Positions 45,065 through 53,958 of a stretch of DNA of 64,000 nucleotides are shown one piece after another (within the stretch, counting starts at the first letter, position 1; each line of letters starts with the position of its first letter). A program made the position numbers and the translations under genes. The notes below the pieces were generated by a model, which searched no databases, had not been told where the DNA came from, and was given only the letters and a program-made list of their open reading frames with translations. Where the stretch lies: positions 95,258 to 159,257 of the forward strand of contig NZ_JAMJFX010000005.1 of the NCBI RefSeq assembly GCF_023544865.1, read 5' to 3'. Source of the DNA: Phaeovulum molybdatiresistens (GTDB lineage Bacteria > Pseudomonadota > Alphaproteobacteria > Rhodobacterales > Rhodobacteraceae).

Positions 45065-46375
45065 TCAACCGCCGCGCTTGTCACGCAAGCGTGCGAACCA
45101 TTCGACACGCTTTTTCAGCTCTCGTTCAAATCCGCGCTCGACGGGCTGATACAGCACCGGGCGGCGCATCGTTTCGGGAAAATAGTTCTGCCCCGAAAAA
45201 CCGTCCTCGGCGTCGTGATCATAGGCATAGCCCTCGCCATAGCCCTGTTCGGCCATCAGCTTTGTAGGCGCGTTCAGGATATGTTTGGGGGGCGGTTCCG
45301 ACCCGGTGCGGCGCGCCTCGGCCCGGGCGGCCTTGTAGGCCATGTAGCCCGCGTTCGATTTGGGCGCGAGCGCAAGGTAGATCACCGCCTGCGCCAGCGC
45401 CAGTTCGCCCTCGGGGCTGCCAAGGCGTTCATAGGTTTCCCAGGCGTGCAGGCATTGGGTCTGCGCCTGCGGATCGGCCAGGCCGATATCTTCAACCGCC
45501 ATCCGTGTCAGGCGGCGGGCCAGGAACCGCGGATCTTCGCCCCCTTCCAGCATCCGGGCGAACCAATACAGCGCGGCATCTGGGTCCGATCCGCGCACCG
45601 ATTTGTGCAGGGCCGAAATCAGGTTGTAATGCTCATCCCCCGACTTGTCGTATTTTGCGGCGCGCCGCATCAGGCGCTGGCCCAGCGCCTCGGTCGTCAG
45701 CGGCGCGGCCAGTTTCCAGGCCATGACCTGTTCGATCAGGTTCAACAGCGCGCGGCCATCGCCATCGGCCATTTCCAGCAACGCCTCGCGCGCGGGGGCT
45801 TGCAGCGGCAGCGCCCGGCCAAGCGCCTGTTCGGCCCGCTGCGCCAGCCGTTCCAGATCGGCCAGGCTCAGCCGTTCCAGCACGATTACCTGCGCGCGCG
45901 ACAAAAGCGCGGCGTTCAGCTCAAAGCTGGGGTTTTCGGTGGTGGCGCCGACCAGAAGGATGGTGCCATCCTCCATATGCGGCAGAAAGCTGTCCTGCTG
46001 GGCCTTGTTGAAACGGTGGATCTCATCGACGAACAGCAGCGTGCCGCGGCCTTGCGCGTGGCGCAGGCGGGCGGCGTCGAAGACCTTGCGCAGTTCCGGC
46101 ACGCCGGTGAAGATCGCACTGATCTGCACGAAGGCACGGTCGCTTTCCTGCGCCAGAAGCCGGGCGATCGTGGTTTTCCCCACGCCCGGCGGCCCCCACA
46201 GGATCAGCGACGACAGCGAACCGGCGGCCAGCATCGCGCCCAGCGGGCCTTCCGGGCCAAGGACATGTGCCTGCCCGATCACCTCGGACAGGCGTTGCGG
46301 GCGGATGCGATCCGCCAGGGGGCGCGGTGCCTCGGGGTGCGGCGGGGCCGCGGGGGTGTCGAACAGATCCGGCAT
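45065..46375 (-). CDS. rarA: Replication-associated recombination protein A (RarA/MgsA)
   Basis: A 436-residue AAA+ clamp-loader-like ATPase acting at stalled replication forks. Walker A GPPGVGKTT is at residues 61-69, Walker B LLFVDEIHRFNKAQQD follows, sensor 1 is LVGATTENPSF, and the C-terminal region has DIGLADPQAQ and the tetramerisation part YGEGYAYDHDAEDGF. It lies 51 bases behind the first luxI gene on the same strand. Confidence 0.94.
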   Translation of the reverse strand: MPDLFDTPAAPPHPEAPRPLADRIRPQRLSEVIGQAHVLGPEGPLGAMLAAGSLSSLILWGPPGVGKTTIARLLAQESDRAFVQISAIFTGVPELRKVFDAARLRHAQGRGTLLFVDEIHRFNKAQQDSFLPHMEDGTILLVGATTENPSFELNAALLSRAQVIVLERLSLADLERLAQRAEQALGRALPLQAPAREALLEMADGDGRALLNLIEQVMAWKLAAPLTTEALGQRLMRRAAKYDKSGDEHYNLISALHKSVRGSDPDAALYWFARMLEGGEDPRFLARRLTRMAVEDIGLADPQAQTQCLHAWETYERLGSPEGELALAQAVIYLALAPKSNAGYMAYKAARAEARRTGSEPPPKHILNAPTKLMAEQGYGEGYAYDHDAEDGFSGQNYFPETMRRPVLYQPVERGFERELKKRVEWFARLRDKRGG

Positions 46376-46426
46376 GCCCCTTCCTACCGCCCCCGCAGCT
46401 TTCGGGAAAGCCCCGCCATCGCGGCC

Positions 46427-47014
46427 TTAGTGCATCTTGGTGGCCATGTTGATGTTCACGCAGATGCTGCGCGATCCGTCGATGTCCAGCACCGGCCCGG
46501 CCGCCACGCAATCCAGCCCCACCCGCCGGGCCAGCCGCGGCGAATGTTCCGGTATCAGGCCCAGCACCATGCTGGCGCCAAAGCTGCGCGCCGAGATCAC
46601 CATTTCATGGATCAGCTGCATCTGCACCCGCAGCCGCATGTTCGCGGGCACATGGTCGGACACAAAAACTCGCGAGCTTTCCCAGATATGGGGCGCAATC
46701 GGGGCCTCGTCGAACAACAGGTTCGACGGGATCGACGCCAGAAGGCCGCGTTGCGCATCGCGGATCATGTAGGAATAGATCCCACAGCGGTGGGTGGTGG
46801 GCGTCAGGCGCACGCCGGCCAGGACCTCGCCCCGGTCATGCACCGCAACCCAGCGGCTGGCGGGGGTGTCATACTGGTCGAACTCCATCCCGTCGGCTTC
46901 GGGCAGATCCCATTTCGCCTGCTGGATGAAGGTGCGGTGACGCGCGCGAAACATGTTCGCGAACAGCTCGCCATGGTTGTGCAGGTTGGTGTAGGAAAGG
47001 GTTGTGACTTCCAT
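46427..47014 (-). CDS. LuxI-family acyl-homoserine lactone synthase, copy 1
   Basis: A 195-residue autoinducer synthase. The residues conserved in LuxI enzymes are present: Arg in FRARHRTF, Trp in AKWDLP, the Glu and two Asp of GMEFDQYDTP, Arg in GVRLTPTT, and the Glu-Arg pair of WESSRVFV. It makes an N-acyl-homoserine lactone from SAM and acyl-ACP. The ribosome-binding site AAGGAGG precedes the ATG. It follows luxR copy 1 after 53 bases and is clearly paralogous to copy 2; the C-terminal third, which shapes the acyl pocket, differs most. Confidence 0.92.
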   Translation of the reverse strand: MEVTTLSYTNLHNHGELFANMFRARHRTFIQQAKWDLPEADGMEFDQYDTPASRWVAVHDRGEVLAGVRLTPTTHRCGIYSYMIRDAQRGLLASIPSNLLFDEAPIAPHIWESSRVFVSDHVPANMRLRVQMQLIHEMVISARSFGASMVLGLIPEHSPRLARRVGLDCVAAGPVLDIDGSRSICVNINMATKMH

Positions 47015-47067
47015 CGTAGTGCCTCCTTCTGGGGGTTGAAAAACCGTTCAGACGAGGCGCCACACCG

Positions 47068-47679
47068 CTAAAGCATCCGGTATTCCCGCGCCTTCCGCAC
47101 CGCTTCGGACGTGGTGCGCGCTTCCAGGCGGATGCGGGCAGACTTCAATCTAGCCTTGAAAGCACTTTCAGAAATCCCAAGCTTGGCGGCGGCAGCGGTG
47201 TGACGGTCCCCGTTCGCAATACATTTCAAAGCCTCGATCTGCGCCTCGGTCAGTTCAGACGGCGGCTTGGCCGCGATGTGCAGCCGCGCAGTAATGTCTG
47301 AGAGCTTTTCCAGTTCCTCATCCGTGAATTCGCGGTCGGACCGGGCGATGCCGACGATCGAACGCGACGTGATCGGGCCATAGGAACAGGTGGCGCCGTA
47401 TTTCAAACCGAACCCGGCCGCCTGCTTCATCACACTGAAGGGGTCTGGCATGGGGATCGCGCTCCAGCGTGTGGTGCCGGCGATGCCGATCCCCCAGAAC
47501 ACCACCGGATCGCGCAGATAATAGGCGTTGTCGCTATAGTGCTTCTGCCAAGCCTGTGGATAAGAACTTTGGAACAGAAGCGGTGTGGCAAAACGGATAT
47601 GCAGCCCAGCGGAATAGCCGCAGGGCGCCATCGCATCCAACTCCTCCAGGAGCGCGCTGATCTCTTTGCTCACCATCAT
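47068..47679 (-). CDS. LuxR-family quorum-sensing regulator, copy 1
   Basis: A 203-residue regulator. The autoinducer-binding part keeps W, Y and D of AWQKHYSDNAYYLRDP, W of TRWSAIP and G of FGLKYGAT. The C-terminal LuxR HTH (LTEAQIEALKCIANGDRHTAAAAKLGISESAFKARL) lacks several usual residues, e.g. Ala for the Glu of EIA. The start at 47679 (or 47676) lies 6 bases behind the -10 box, so the mRNA may be leaderless; an internal ATG after GGAGG would give a shorter protein. It heads the unit with luxI copy 1. Confidence 0.9.
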   Translation of the reverse strand: MMVSKEISALLEELDAMAPCGYSAGLHIRFATPLLFQSSYPQAWQKHYSDNAYYLRDPVVFWGIGIAGTTRWSAIPMPDPFSVMKQAAGFGLKYGATCSYGPITSRSIVGIARSDREFTDEELEKLSDITARLHIAAKPPSELTEAQIEALKCIANGDRHTAAAAKLGISESAFKARLKSARIRLEARTTSEAVRKAREYRML

Positions 47680-47685
47680 TATACT

Positions 47686-47714
47686 TTTAGACTGTTTGCT
47701 TCGGGACGCGTCAA
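47686..47714 (-). promoter_or_regulatory. Promoter of luxR copy 1
   Basis: TTGACG (47709-47714), 17 bases, TCTAAA (47686-47691), then AGTATA and ATG. Both hexamers and the spacing are the same as at luxR copy 2. Confidence 0.6.
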
Positions 47715-47777
47715 CCTTGAATTGAGCAATCGCCAGCGGCGCCACCGAAAAACCGGTGACGCCAAAGGCACTTGGTC

Positions 47778-48368
47778 TCAATGCAGGTTCTGCGAAAAGT
47801 CCATGGACACGACCTGATTGTCAATGCCGTCGATGTTCATGACCGGCCCCATTGCGGTCATGTGAACCCCCACGCGCCCGGCCCAACGCGGCCAGTTGGC
47901 ATTCAGCAGCGTCAGGCATGAGGTCGCCCCCAGGCGGCGCGCGGCATTGCCCAGTTCCATCACCAGCTTGGCATGCACCCGGCGGCGCAGCGCGGCGGGC
48001 ACATCATGGGCCACGAACAGGCGCGAGCTTTCCCAGACATGTTCGGCAACCGGCGCTTCGTCATACAGAAGGTTTGACGGAATTGTCTCCAGCAGGCCGC
48101 GTTGCGCATCGCGGATCATGTAGGTGTAGATCCCACATTTCGTGGTGGTGGGCGTCAGCCGGTTTCCGGCCAGAACGCGCCCGAATTCATCGTGCACCAC
48201 GACCCAACGGCTGGCCGGGGTGTCGTATTGGTCATATTCCATGCCCAGGGCTTCGGGCAGGTTCCATTTGTTATGCACGATGAACAGCTCGCGCCGCGCG
48301 CGAAGCATGTTCGCGAAAAGCTCCCCATGGTTGTGGATGTTGTCGAAAGCAAGGGTAGTGGTCTGCAT
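47778..48368 (-). CDS. LuxI-family acyl-homoserine lactone synthase, copy 2
   Basis: A 196-residue synthase paralogous to copy 1 (shared blocks include NHGELFANM, DQYDTPASRWV, RLTPTT, YMIRDAQRGLL, WESSR). All catalytic-site residues of the family are kept. AGGAGGCTGAC precedes the ATG. It lies 55 bases behind luxR copy 2; the gap to luxR copy 1 holds that gene's promoter. Strong divergence in the last 60 residues suggests a different acyl chain, but this is inference. Confidence 0.92.
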   Translation of the reverse strand: MQTTTLAFDNIHNHGELFANMLRARRELFIVHNKWNLPEALGMEYDQYDTPASRWVVVHDEFGRVLAGNRLTPTTTKCGIYTYMIRDAQRGLLETIPSNLLYDEAPVAEHVWESSRLFVAHDVPAALRRRVHAKLVMELGNAARRLGATSCLTLLNANWPRWAGRVGVHMTAMGPVMNIDGIDNQVVSMDFSQNLH

Positions 48369-48423
48369 GTCAGCCTCCTGCAGGGTTGGTGGTCAAGTCA
48401 ATCCTGGCGGAGGGAACCGGGTT

Positions 48424-49035
48424 TCAGAGCAGCCTGTAATCCTTGGCGCGCTGGATCGCTTCTGCCGTCGTGCGCGCCATCAGCCGTTCGCGGGCCGAAA
48501 TCAGCCGCGCCTTCAGCGCACTTTCGGAGATGCCCAGCTTCGCCGCCGCCGCCGCGTGGCGGTCGCCCCCCGCGATACATTTCAACGCCTCGACCTGTGC
48601 GGGCGTAAGTTCATCCGGCGGTTCGGTCATGGTGTGCAATTCCCACACAATCGCGGACAGGCGTTCGATCTCGGCGTCTGTAAAGTTCCGCTCGCCATGG
48701 GCGAAGCTAGCGATCGTGCGCGACCGGATCGGTCCGCAGGAAATCGTGACGCCATAATTCAGACCGTACTTCCGCGCCTCGCGGAACAGGTGGAACGGAT
48801 CCGGTAGGGCGGAATCATCCCAACGGCAGGCGCCCGTGCTGGAAAAGCCCCAGGCCACCATCGGATCACGCAGAACAAAACCATTCTCAGTGTAATGGTC
48901 AAGCCAGGCCCGGTCATAGGTCTGGAACATCATCAAGGGCGCTGTGAAACGGATATGAAGCCCAACGGAATACCCGCGCGGCGCGAGTTGGGCCAGTTCC
49001 TTCAGCTTCAAATCGATTCTGCTTTGAATGGACAT
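48424..49035 (-). CDS. LuxR-family quorum-sensing regulator, copy 2
   Basis: A 203-residue paralogue of copy 1 (APRGYSVGLHIRF, LRDP, YGLNYGVT, ALKCIAGGDRHAAAAAKLGISES). The ligand-domain W, Y, D and G are kept. The HTH departs from the LuxR consensus in the same places as copy 1, so the change predates the duplication. An in-frame TAA lies 9 bases upstream, so ATG 49035 is the first start; it stands 5 bases behind the -10 box. Confidence 0.9.
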   Translation of the reverse strand: MSIQSRIDLKLKELAQLAPRGYSVGLHIRFTAPLMMFQTYDRAWLDHYTENGFVLRDPMVAWGFSSTGACRWDDSALPDPFHLFREARKYGLNYGVTISCGPIRSRTIASFAHGERNFTDAEIERLSAIVWELHTMTEPPDELTPAQVEALKCIAGGDRHAAAAAKLGISESALKARLISARERLMARTTAEAIQRAKDYRLL

Positions 49036-49040
49036 GTCTT

Positions 49041-49069
49041 TTTAGACAGGTTCGCATGAAACCCGTCAA
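49041..49069 (-). promoter_or_regulatory. Promoter of luxR copy 2 with palindrome in the spacer
   Basis: TTGACG (49064-49069), 17 bases, TCTAAA (49041-49046), then AAGAC and ATG. The spacer holds GGGTT-TCATGCG-AACCT, a lux-box-like inverted repeat between -35 and -10, fit for repression. Confidence 0.6.
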
Positions 49070-49116
49070 TGTCAAAGATTTGGCTGACGTAACGGCAATT
49101 TCCTGCCGTAGCCACC

Positions 49117-49146
49117 AAAGAAAAAACCCGCCCAAGGGGCGGGTTT
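49117..49146 (-). terminator. Terminator of the ribosomal alpha operon
   Basis: Read leftwards, AAACCCGCCC pairs with GGGCGGGTTT (49124-49133 and 49137-49146) and runs into TTTTTTCTTT. It lies behind rplQ. Confidence 0.88.
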
Positions 49147-49170
49147 CCAAAGCAACTGTAGAAGCCTGAC

Positions 49171-49587
49171 TTACTCGGCGGCAGCTTCGGCCTCAAGGCG
49201 GGCCTTGTCGGCGGCACCCTTGGCATCACGATCACGATCGACGAATTCGATGATCGCCATCGGAGCCATGTCGCCGTAGCGGAAACCGGCCTTCAGAATG
49301 CGGACGTAGCCGCCCTGACGTTCCTTGTAGCGCGGGCCGAGAATTTCGAACAGCTTGGCCACATACTGATCCTGCTTCAGCTGTGCCGCTGCCTGACGGC
49401 GGGCATGCAGGTCGCCGCGCTTGGCCAGCGTGATCAGCTTTTCGATGATCGGGCGCAGTTCCTTGGCCTTGGGCAGGGTGGTCTTGATCTGCTCATGCTC
49501 GATGAGCGAGCCAGACATGTTGGCGAACAGCGCCTTGCGGTGTTCGTGGGTACGGTTCAGGCGGCGATAACCGCGAGCGTGACGCAT
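49171..49587 (-). CDS. rplQ: 50S ribosomal protein L17
   Basis: 138 residues; [24 protein letters not shown] is the universal L17 start. It lies at the exit side of the large subunit. Last gene of the alpha operon, 137 bases behind rpoA, followed by a terminator. The C-terminus has the alphaproteobacterial Ala/Glu tail. Confidence 0.97.
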   Translation of the reverse strand: MRHARGYRRLNRTHEHRKALFANMSGSLIEHEQIKTTLPKAKELRPIIEKLITLAKRGDLHARRQAAAQLKQDQYVAKLFEILGPRYKERQGGYVRILKAGFRYGDMAPMAIIEFVDRDRDAKGAADKARLEAEAAAE

Positions 49588-49724
49588 GGTATTCTCCTAG
49601 TCGCGTTTTGCTTTGTGTTGCGGGCCTGCGTTGGGCCTGCGTCGTTGGGGCACCATGCCCAGGGTTCCCCGGCATTCCGGGCATTTTGGGGGGCCGTCTA
49701 GCCGACCGCCCCCGCAATTGTCAA

Positions 49725-50741
49725 TCAGAACTGGTCTTCGAAGCGCTTGGCCAGATCTTCGATGTTCTCTGGCGGCCAATCCTCGACTTCCATGCCAAGG
49801 TGCAGACCCATGCCCGAGAGCACTTCCTTGATCTCGTTGAGCGACTTGCGGCCGAAGTTCGGCGTGCGCAGCATCTCGGCCTCGGTCTTCTGGATGAGGT
49901 CGCCGATGTAGACGATGTTGTCGTTCTTGAGGCAGTTGGCCGAACGGACCGACAGTTCCAGTTCGTCGACCTTCTTGAGCAGCAGCGGATTGAACTCCAG
50001 TCCCTCTTCGGCCTCGCCCTTGCCGGCGGCTTCAGGCTCGTCGAAGTTGACGAAGATCGACAGCTGGTCCTGAAGGATACGCGCGGCATAGGCCACGGCG
50101 TCTTCCGGGGTCAGCGAACCGTCGGTTTCCACCTTCATCGTCAGCTTGTCATAGTCCAGCACCTGACCTTCGCGGGTGGGCTGCACTTCGTAGCTGACCT
50201 TTTTCACCGGCGAATAGATCGCGTCGATCGGGATCAGGCCGATGGGCGCATCTTCGGGGCGGTTCTTGTCGGCAGCGACATAGCCCTTGCCGGTGTTGAC
50301 CGTCAGTTCGCAGAAGAAATCGGCGCCCTCGTCGAGGTGGCAGATCACGTGGTCCTTGTTCAGAACCTCGATACCGTTCGATTCGGAAATGTCGCCCGCA
50401 GTGACGACGCCCGGCCCCTTGGCCGAGATCGACAGGCGCTTGGGCCCTTCGACTTCCATCTTCAGCGCAACGCCCTTCAGGTTCAGGACGATGTCGGTGA
50501 CATCCTCACGCACGCCGGCGACGCTGGAAAATTCGTGCAGCACGTTGTCGATCTGCACCGAGGTGATGGCCGCGCCCTGCAGCGAGCTCATCAGCACGCG
50601 GCGCAGCGCGTTGCCCAGCGTCAAGCCAAAGCCGCGTTCCAGCGGTTCAGCGACGACGGTGGCCTGACGGTGCGGGTCGGAACCCGGCTTCACGTCAAGC
50701 TGCGCCGGCTTGATCAGCTCGGACCAATTCTTGTGGATCAT
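49725..50741 (-). CDS. rpoA: RNA polymerase alpha subunit
   Basis: 338 residues. The N-terminal assembly domain ([26 protein letters not shown]) dimerises and holds beta and beta'. The C-terminal domain ([46 protein letters not shown]) contacts UP elements and activators. A 116-base gap with a strong hairpin separates it from rpsK. Confidence 0.98.
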   Translation of the reverse strand: MIHKNWSELIKPAQLDVKPGSDPHRQATVVAEPLERGFGLTLGNALRRVLMSSLQGAAITSVQIDNVLHEFSSVAGVREDVTDIVLNLKGVALKMEVEGPKRLSISAKGPGVVTAGDISESNGIEVLNKDHVICHLDEGADFFCELTVNTGKGYVAADKNRPEDAPIGLIPIDAIYSPVKKVSYEVQPTREGQVLDYDKLTMKVETDGSLTPEDAVAYAARILQDQLSIFVNFDEPEAAGKGEAEEGLEFNPLLLKKVDELELSVRSANCLKNDNIVYIGDLIQKTEAEMLRTPNFGRKSLNEIKEVLSGMGLHLGMEVEDWPPENIEDLAKRFEDQF

Positions 50742-50813
50742 GCGTTCGCCTCCATTCTTGTCCCAAGCCCATGTCCGTAAGCTGGGGACTCCCGAGGGAA
50801 AAATGCCAATAGA

Positions 50814-50844
50814 CCCCGGGCCGCGCGAAAGGCGCGGCCCGGGG
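50814..50844 (-). other. 13-bp GC hairpin between rpsK and rpoA
   Basis: CCCCGGGCCGCGC (50814-50826) and its mirror at 50832-50844 enclose GAAAG. No T-run follows directly on the minus strand (TCTATTGGCATTTTT), so it is more likely a processing or pause site than a full terminator. Confidence 0.6.
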
Positions 50845-50857
50845 CTGAAACGGTTTG

Positions 50858-51247
50858 TCAGACGCGGCGGCGCTTGGGCGGCCGGCAGCCGTTGTGCGCG
50901 ATCGGCGTCACGTCACGGATCGAGGTGATGCTGAGGCCGACAGCCGCCAGCGCGCGCAGGGCGCTTTCACGCCCCGAACCGGGGCCCTGGACCTCGACCT
51001 CAACGGTCTTCATGCCGTGTTCCTGCGCCTTGCGGGCAGCGTCTTCGGCGGCCATCTGGGCGGCATAGGGGGTCGACTTGCGCGAACCCTTGAAGCCCAT
51101 GGTGCCCGAGGACGACCAGGAAATGGCGTTGCCCTGAACGTCAGAGATCAGGATCTTGGTGTTGTTGAAGGAAGAGTTCACATGAACGACGCCGGTGGCG
51201 ATGTTCTTGCGTTCCTTACGCTTCATGCGGGTCTTGTCACGAGCCAT
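50858..51247 (-). CDS. rpsK: 30S ribosomal protein S11
   Basis: 129 residues; [20 protein letters not shown] and [14 protein letters not shown] are the S11 core, and [17 protein letters not shown] its end. It lies on the platform of the small subunit. 15 bases behind rpsM. Confidence 0.97.
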   Translation of the reverse strand: MARDKTRMKRKERKNIATGVVHVNSSFNNTKILISDVQGNAISWSSSGTMGFKGSRKSTPYAAQMAAEDAARKAQEHGMKTVEVEVQGPGSGRESALRALAAVGLSITSIRDVTPIAHNGCRPPKRRRV

Positions 51248-51262
51248 ATCTCAACCCTCCCC

Positions 51263-51631
51263 TTACTTCTTCTTGCCGGCGATCGGCTTCGCCGGGCCCT
51301 TGCGGGTGCGGGCGTTGGTGTGGGTCCGCTGACCGCGGACGGGCAGGTTGCGGCGGTGACGCAGGCCACGGTAGCAGCCAAGGTCCATCAGGCGCTTGAT
51401 GTTCATCTGCGTTTCGCGGCGCAGGTCGCCTTCGACGGTGTAGTTGGCGTCGATATGTTCGCGGATCGCAAGCACTTCGGCATCCGAAAGCTCATTCACG
51501 CGACGGGTGCGGTCGATGCCTACGGCTTCACAGATCTGTTCTGCGACGTGGGACCCGATCCCGGTGATGTAGGTCAGGGCGATGGGGACGCGTTTCCCCG
51601 TCGGGATGTTGACGCCAGCAATACGTGCCAC
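51263..51631 (-). CDS. rpsM: 30S ribosomal protein S13
   Basis: 122 residues; [22 protein letters not shown] and the basic end [20 protein letters not shown] identify S13, a head protein touching the P-site tRNA and 50S. A 184-base gap with a hairpin lies between it and adk. Confidence 0.97.
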   Translation of the reverse strand: MARIAGVNIPTGKRVPIALTYITGIGSHVAEQICEAVGIDRTRRVNELSDAEVLAIREHIDANYTVEGDLRRETQMNIKRLMDLGCYRGLRHRRNLPVRGQRTHTNARTRKGPAKPIAGKKK

Positions 51632-51688
51632 GCGTATATTCCTTTTCGTTGCGGTTCCGTAACCCCAGAACCTTTTTTCACAACAGAA

Positions 51689-51712
51689 GGCCCGACAGCA
51701 TGGCTTCGGGCC
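51689..51712 (-). terminator. Hairpin between adk and rpsM
   Basis: GGCCCGA (51689-51695) and TCGGGCC (51706-51712) enclose 10 bases; TTCTGTTGTG follows on the minus strand. A moderate terminator, so rpsM-rpsK-rpoA-rplQ may have its own promoter. Confidence 0.5.
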
Positions 51713-51815
51713 GCTCTTCGCGCGGGCGGGCGGGAAAACCCGTAATCCAACGCGATTCTCTTCCGAGACGCCGTGACCTAGAGGGATTTCACCCCAAGGT
51801 CAAGACCATCCCGGC

Positions 51816-52472
51816 TTACGCGTCCCCCTGATCCAGGATTCGCGAAATCTCGGCCGCGACATCGCCGATCTCGGCAAGTCCATCAACCGTGAAAAGGTCG
51901 CCGAGGGCATAGTAATAGCCGATCAGCGGCGAGGTCTTCTTGTAATATTCCATCAAGCGCTGCTTCAGACTGTCTTCATTGTCATCGGCCCGCCGCTTCA
52001 GTTCGGTGGACCCACAGCAATCACAGACGCCGGGCTTGGCGGTGGGCTTGGTCACATCGTGATACACCTCGCCGCAATTGCCGCAGGTGAAGCGGCCGGT
52101 GATCCGCGCGACAAGCGCCGCATCATCCACCCGCATCTCGATCACGGCATCAAGCTTTTGCCCCTTGCGCGCCAGCAATTTCCCAAGCGCATCGGCCTGC
52201 GGCAGTGTCCGGGGGAAGCCGTCGAAGATGAAGCCCGCGCCATCAGCACCGGCCATCTTTTCCTCGATCAGGCCGATGACGATTTCATCGGTAACCAACT
52301 CGCCCCGGCTCATGACATCGGCGACACGTTTGCCCATCTCGGTGCCCGCGGCCATCGCCTCGCGCAGCATGTCGCCGGTGGACAGCTGGATCATCCCCCG
52401 CTCTTCCACCAGTTTGCGCGCCTGCGTGCCCTTGCCGGCGCCGGGCGGCCCCAGAAGAATGATGTTGGTCAT
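51816..52472 (-). CDS. adk: Adenylate kinase (zinc-lid type)
   Basis: 218 residues. The P-loop [11 protein letters not shown] is at 7-17, [11 protein letters not shown] follows, and the LID carries four Cys (CGNC...CDCC), so it binds zinc, unlike the E. coli form. It balances AMP, ADP and ATP. It lies 21 bases behind secY, the usual arrangement. Confidence 0.97.
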   Translation of the reverse strand: MTNIILLGPPGAGKGTQARKLVEERGMIQLSTGDMLREAMAAGTEMGKRVADVMSRGELVTDEIVIGLIEEKMAGADGAGFIFDGFPRTLPQADALGKLLARKGQKLDAVIEMRVDDAALVARITGRFTCGNCGEVYHDVTKPTAKPGVCDCCGSTELKRRADDNEDSLKQRLMEYYKKTSPLIGYYYALGDLFTVDGLAEIGDVAAEISRILDQGDA

Positions 52473-52493
52473 CGACGACCCTTTCCTTCGGAA

Positions 52494-53855
52494 TCAGCGA
52501 CGCGCCGGGGCTTTCTTTGCCCCAGACTTCTTCTTGCCGCGAAGTTGCGATTTCTCGATCAGCCCTTCGTACTGATGCGCCAGCAGGTGCGACTGCACCT
52601 GATTGATCGTGTCCATCGTCACCGACACCACGATCAGCACCGACGTGCCGCCGAAATAGAACGGGATCGCCAGTTGCGCGCGCAGGATTTCGGGCAGCAG
52701 ACAGACGGCCGCAAGATAGGCCGACCCCAGCACCAGAATGCGGGCCACGACATAATCAAGGTAATCCTCGGTTTTTTTGCCGGGACGAATGCCCGGGATG
52801 AACCCGCCCTGATTCTTGAGGTTGTCCGCGACCTCATCAGATTTGAAAGACACGTTCGCCGTGTAGAAATAGGCGAAGAACACGATCATCGCCGTGAAGA
52901 ACAGCAGGTAAAGCGGCTGACCCGGCCCGAAATAGGCCAGGATCGTGGACATCACCGGCCCCGTCTGCGCGCCCGAGAAGGTCGAGATCGTCGTGGGCAG
53001 CAGCAGCAGCGACGAAGCAAAGATCGCCGGAATCACGCCTGCGGGGTTCACCTTGATCGGCAGGTGGCTGGACCCGCCGTCATAGATCTTCATCCCGACC
53101 TGGCGCCGGGGATATTGAATGTGGATCTTGCGCAGCGCGCGTTCCATGAACACGACAAACCCGATCACGGCGACGACCATGACGATCACGCCCAGGATCA
53201 CCGGGGTCGAGATCGCACCGGCGCGGCCTTGCGCAAAGAACTGCGCCAGCGCGGCGGGAATTTCGGCGACGATGCCCACAAAGATAATCAGCGAAATCCC
53301 GTTACCGATGCCGCGGGCGGTGATCTGTTCGCCCAGCCACATCAGGAACATCGTGCCGCCGACCAGCGTGATCACCACAGACATCTTGAAGAACATGCCA
53401 GGATCATGCGCGAGATCGCCCGCCTCAAGGCTGACCGCAAGGCCCCAGGCCTGGAACAGCGCCAGCGCCACGGTGCCATAGCGGGTGATCTGGTTGATCT
53501 TCTTGCGACCCTGCTCGCCTTCCTTTTTCAGTTGCTCCAGCGCGGGAACCATGGCCGTCAGCAACTGAACGATGATCGAGGCCGAGATATAGGGCATGAT
53601 GCCAAGGGCGAAGATGCCCATCCGGCCAAGCGCACCACCGGTGAACATCGACAGGATGCCCCCCAGCCCCGCCGCAGCGCCATCCATGAATTCTCGCAAT
53701 GCGGCGGCATCGATCCCCGGCACCGGGATATAGGTTCCCAGCCGGTAGATGATCAGCAAGCCGATCGTGAAGAAGATTCGCTGGCGAAGCTCGGTCGCCT
53801 TGCCAAGGGCGCCCCAGCTGAGGTTCGCCGCCATTTGCTCTGCAGCAGATGCCAT
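52494..53855 (-). CDS. secY: Protein translocase subunit SecY
   Basis: 453 residues with ten membrane helices; the plug and pore of the Sec channel. RLGTYIPVPGID and NGISLIIFVGIV are SecY blocks, and the C-terminus is basic. I take the start at 53855 (MASAAEQMAAN), which has GAGACAGGG at proper distance; ATG 53873 lies just behind a hairpin and has none. Confidence 0.96.
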   Translation of the reverse strand: MASAAEQMAANLSWGALGKATELRQRIFFTIGLLIIYRLGTYIPVPGIDAAALREFMDGAAAGLGGILSMFTGGALGRMGIFALGIMPYISASIIVQLLTAMVPALEQLKKEGEQGRKKINQITRYGTVALALFQAWGLAVSLEAGDLAHDPGMFFKMSVVITLVGGTMFLMWLGEQITARGIGNGISLIIFVGIVAEIPAALAQFFAQGRAGAISTPVILGVIVMVVAVIGFVVFMERALRKIHIQYPRRQVGMKIYDGGSSHLPIKVNPAGVIPAIFASSLLLLPTTISTFSGAQTGPVMSTILAYFGPGQPLYLLFFTAMIVFFAYFYTANVSFKSDEVADNLKNQGGFIPGIRPGKKTEDYLDYVVARILVLGSAYLAAVCLLPEILRAQLAIPFYFGGTSVLIVVSVTMDTINQVQSHLLAHQYEGLIEKSQLRGKKKSGAKKAPARR

Positions 53856-53876
53856 TTGCCCTGTCTCTTTCATGTC

Positions 53877-53910
53877 AGCGCCGCCGAACCGTTTCCCGGT
53901 CGGCGGCGCT
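53877..53910 (-). other. 11-bp hairpin ahead of secY
   Basis: AGCGCCGCCGA (53877-53887) pairs with TCGGCGGCGCT (53900-53910). No T-run follows; it lies in the rplO-secY gap and may tune SecY against ribosomal output. Confidence 0.5.
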
Positions 53911-53958
53911 TGGAAAACTTCTGCCTATGTAAGCGGCGCGAGAGCCGCCCACAACCGC

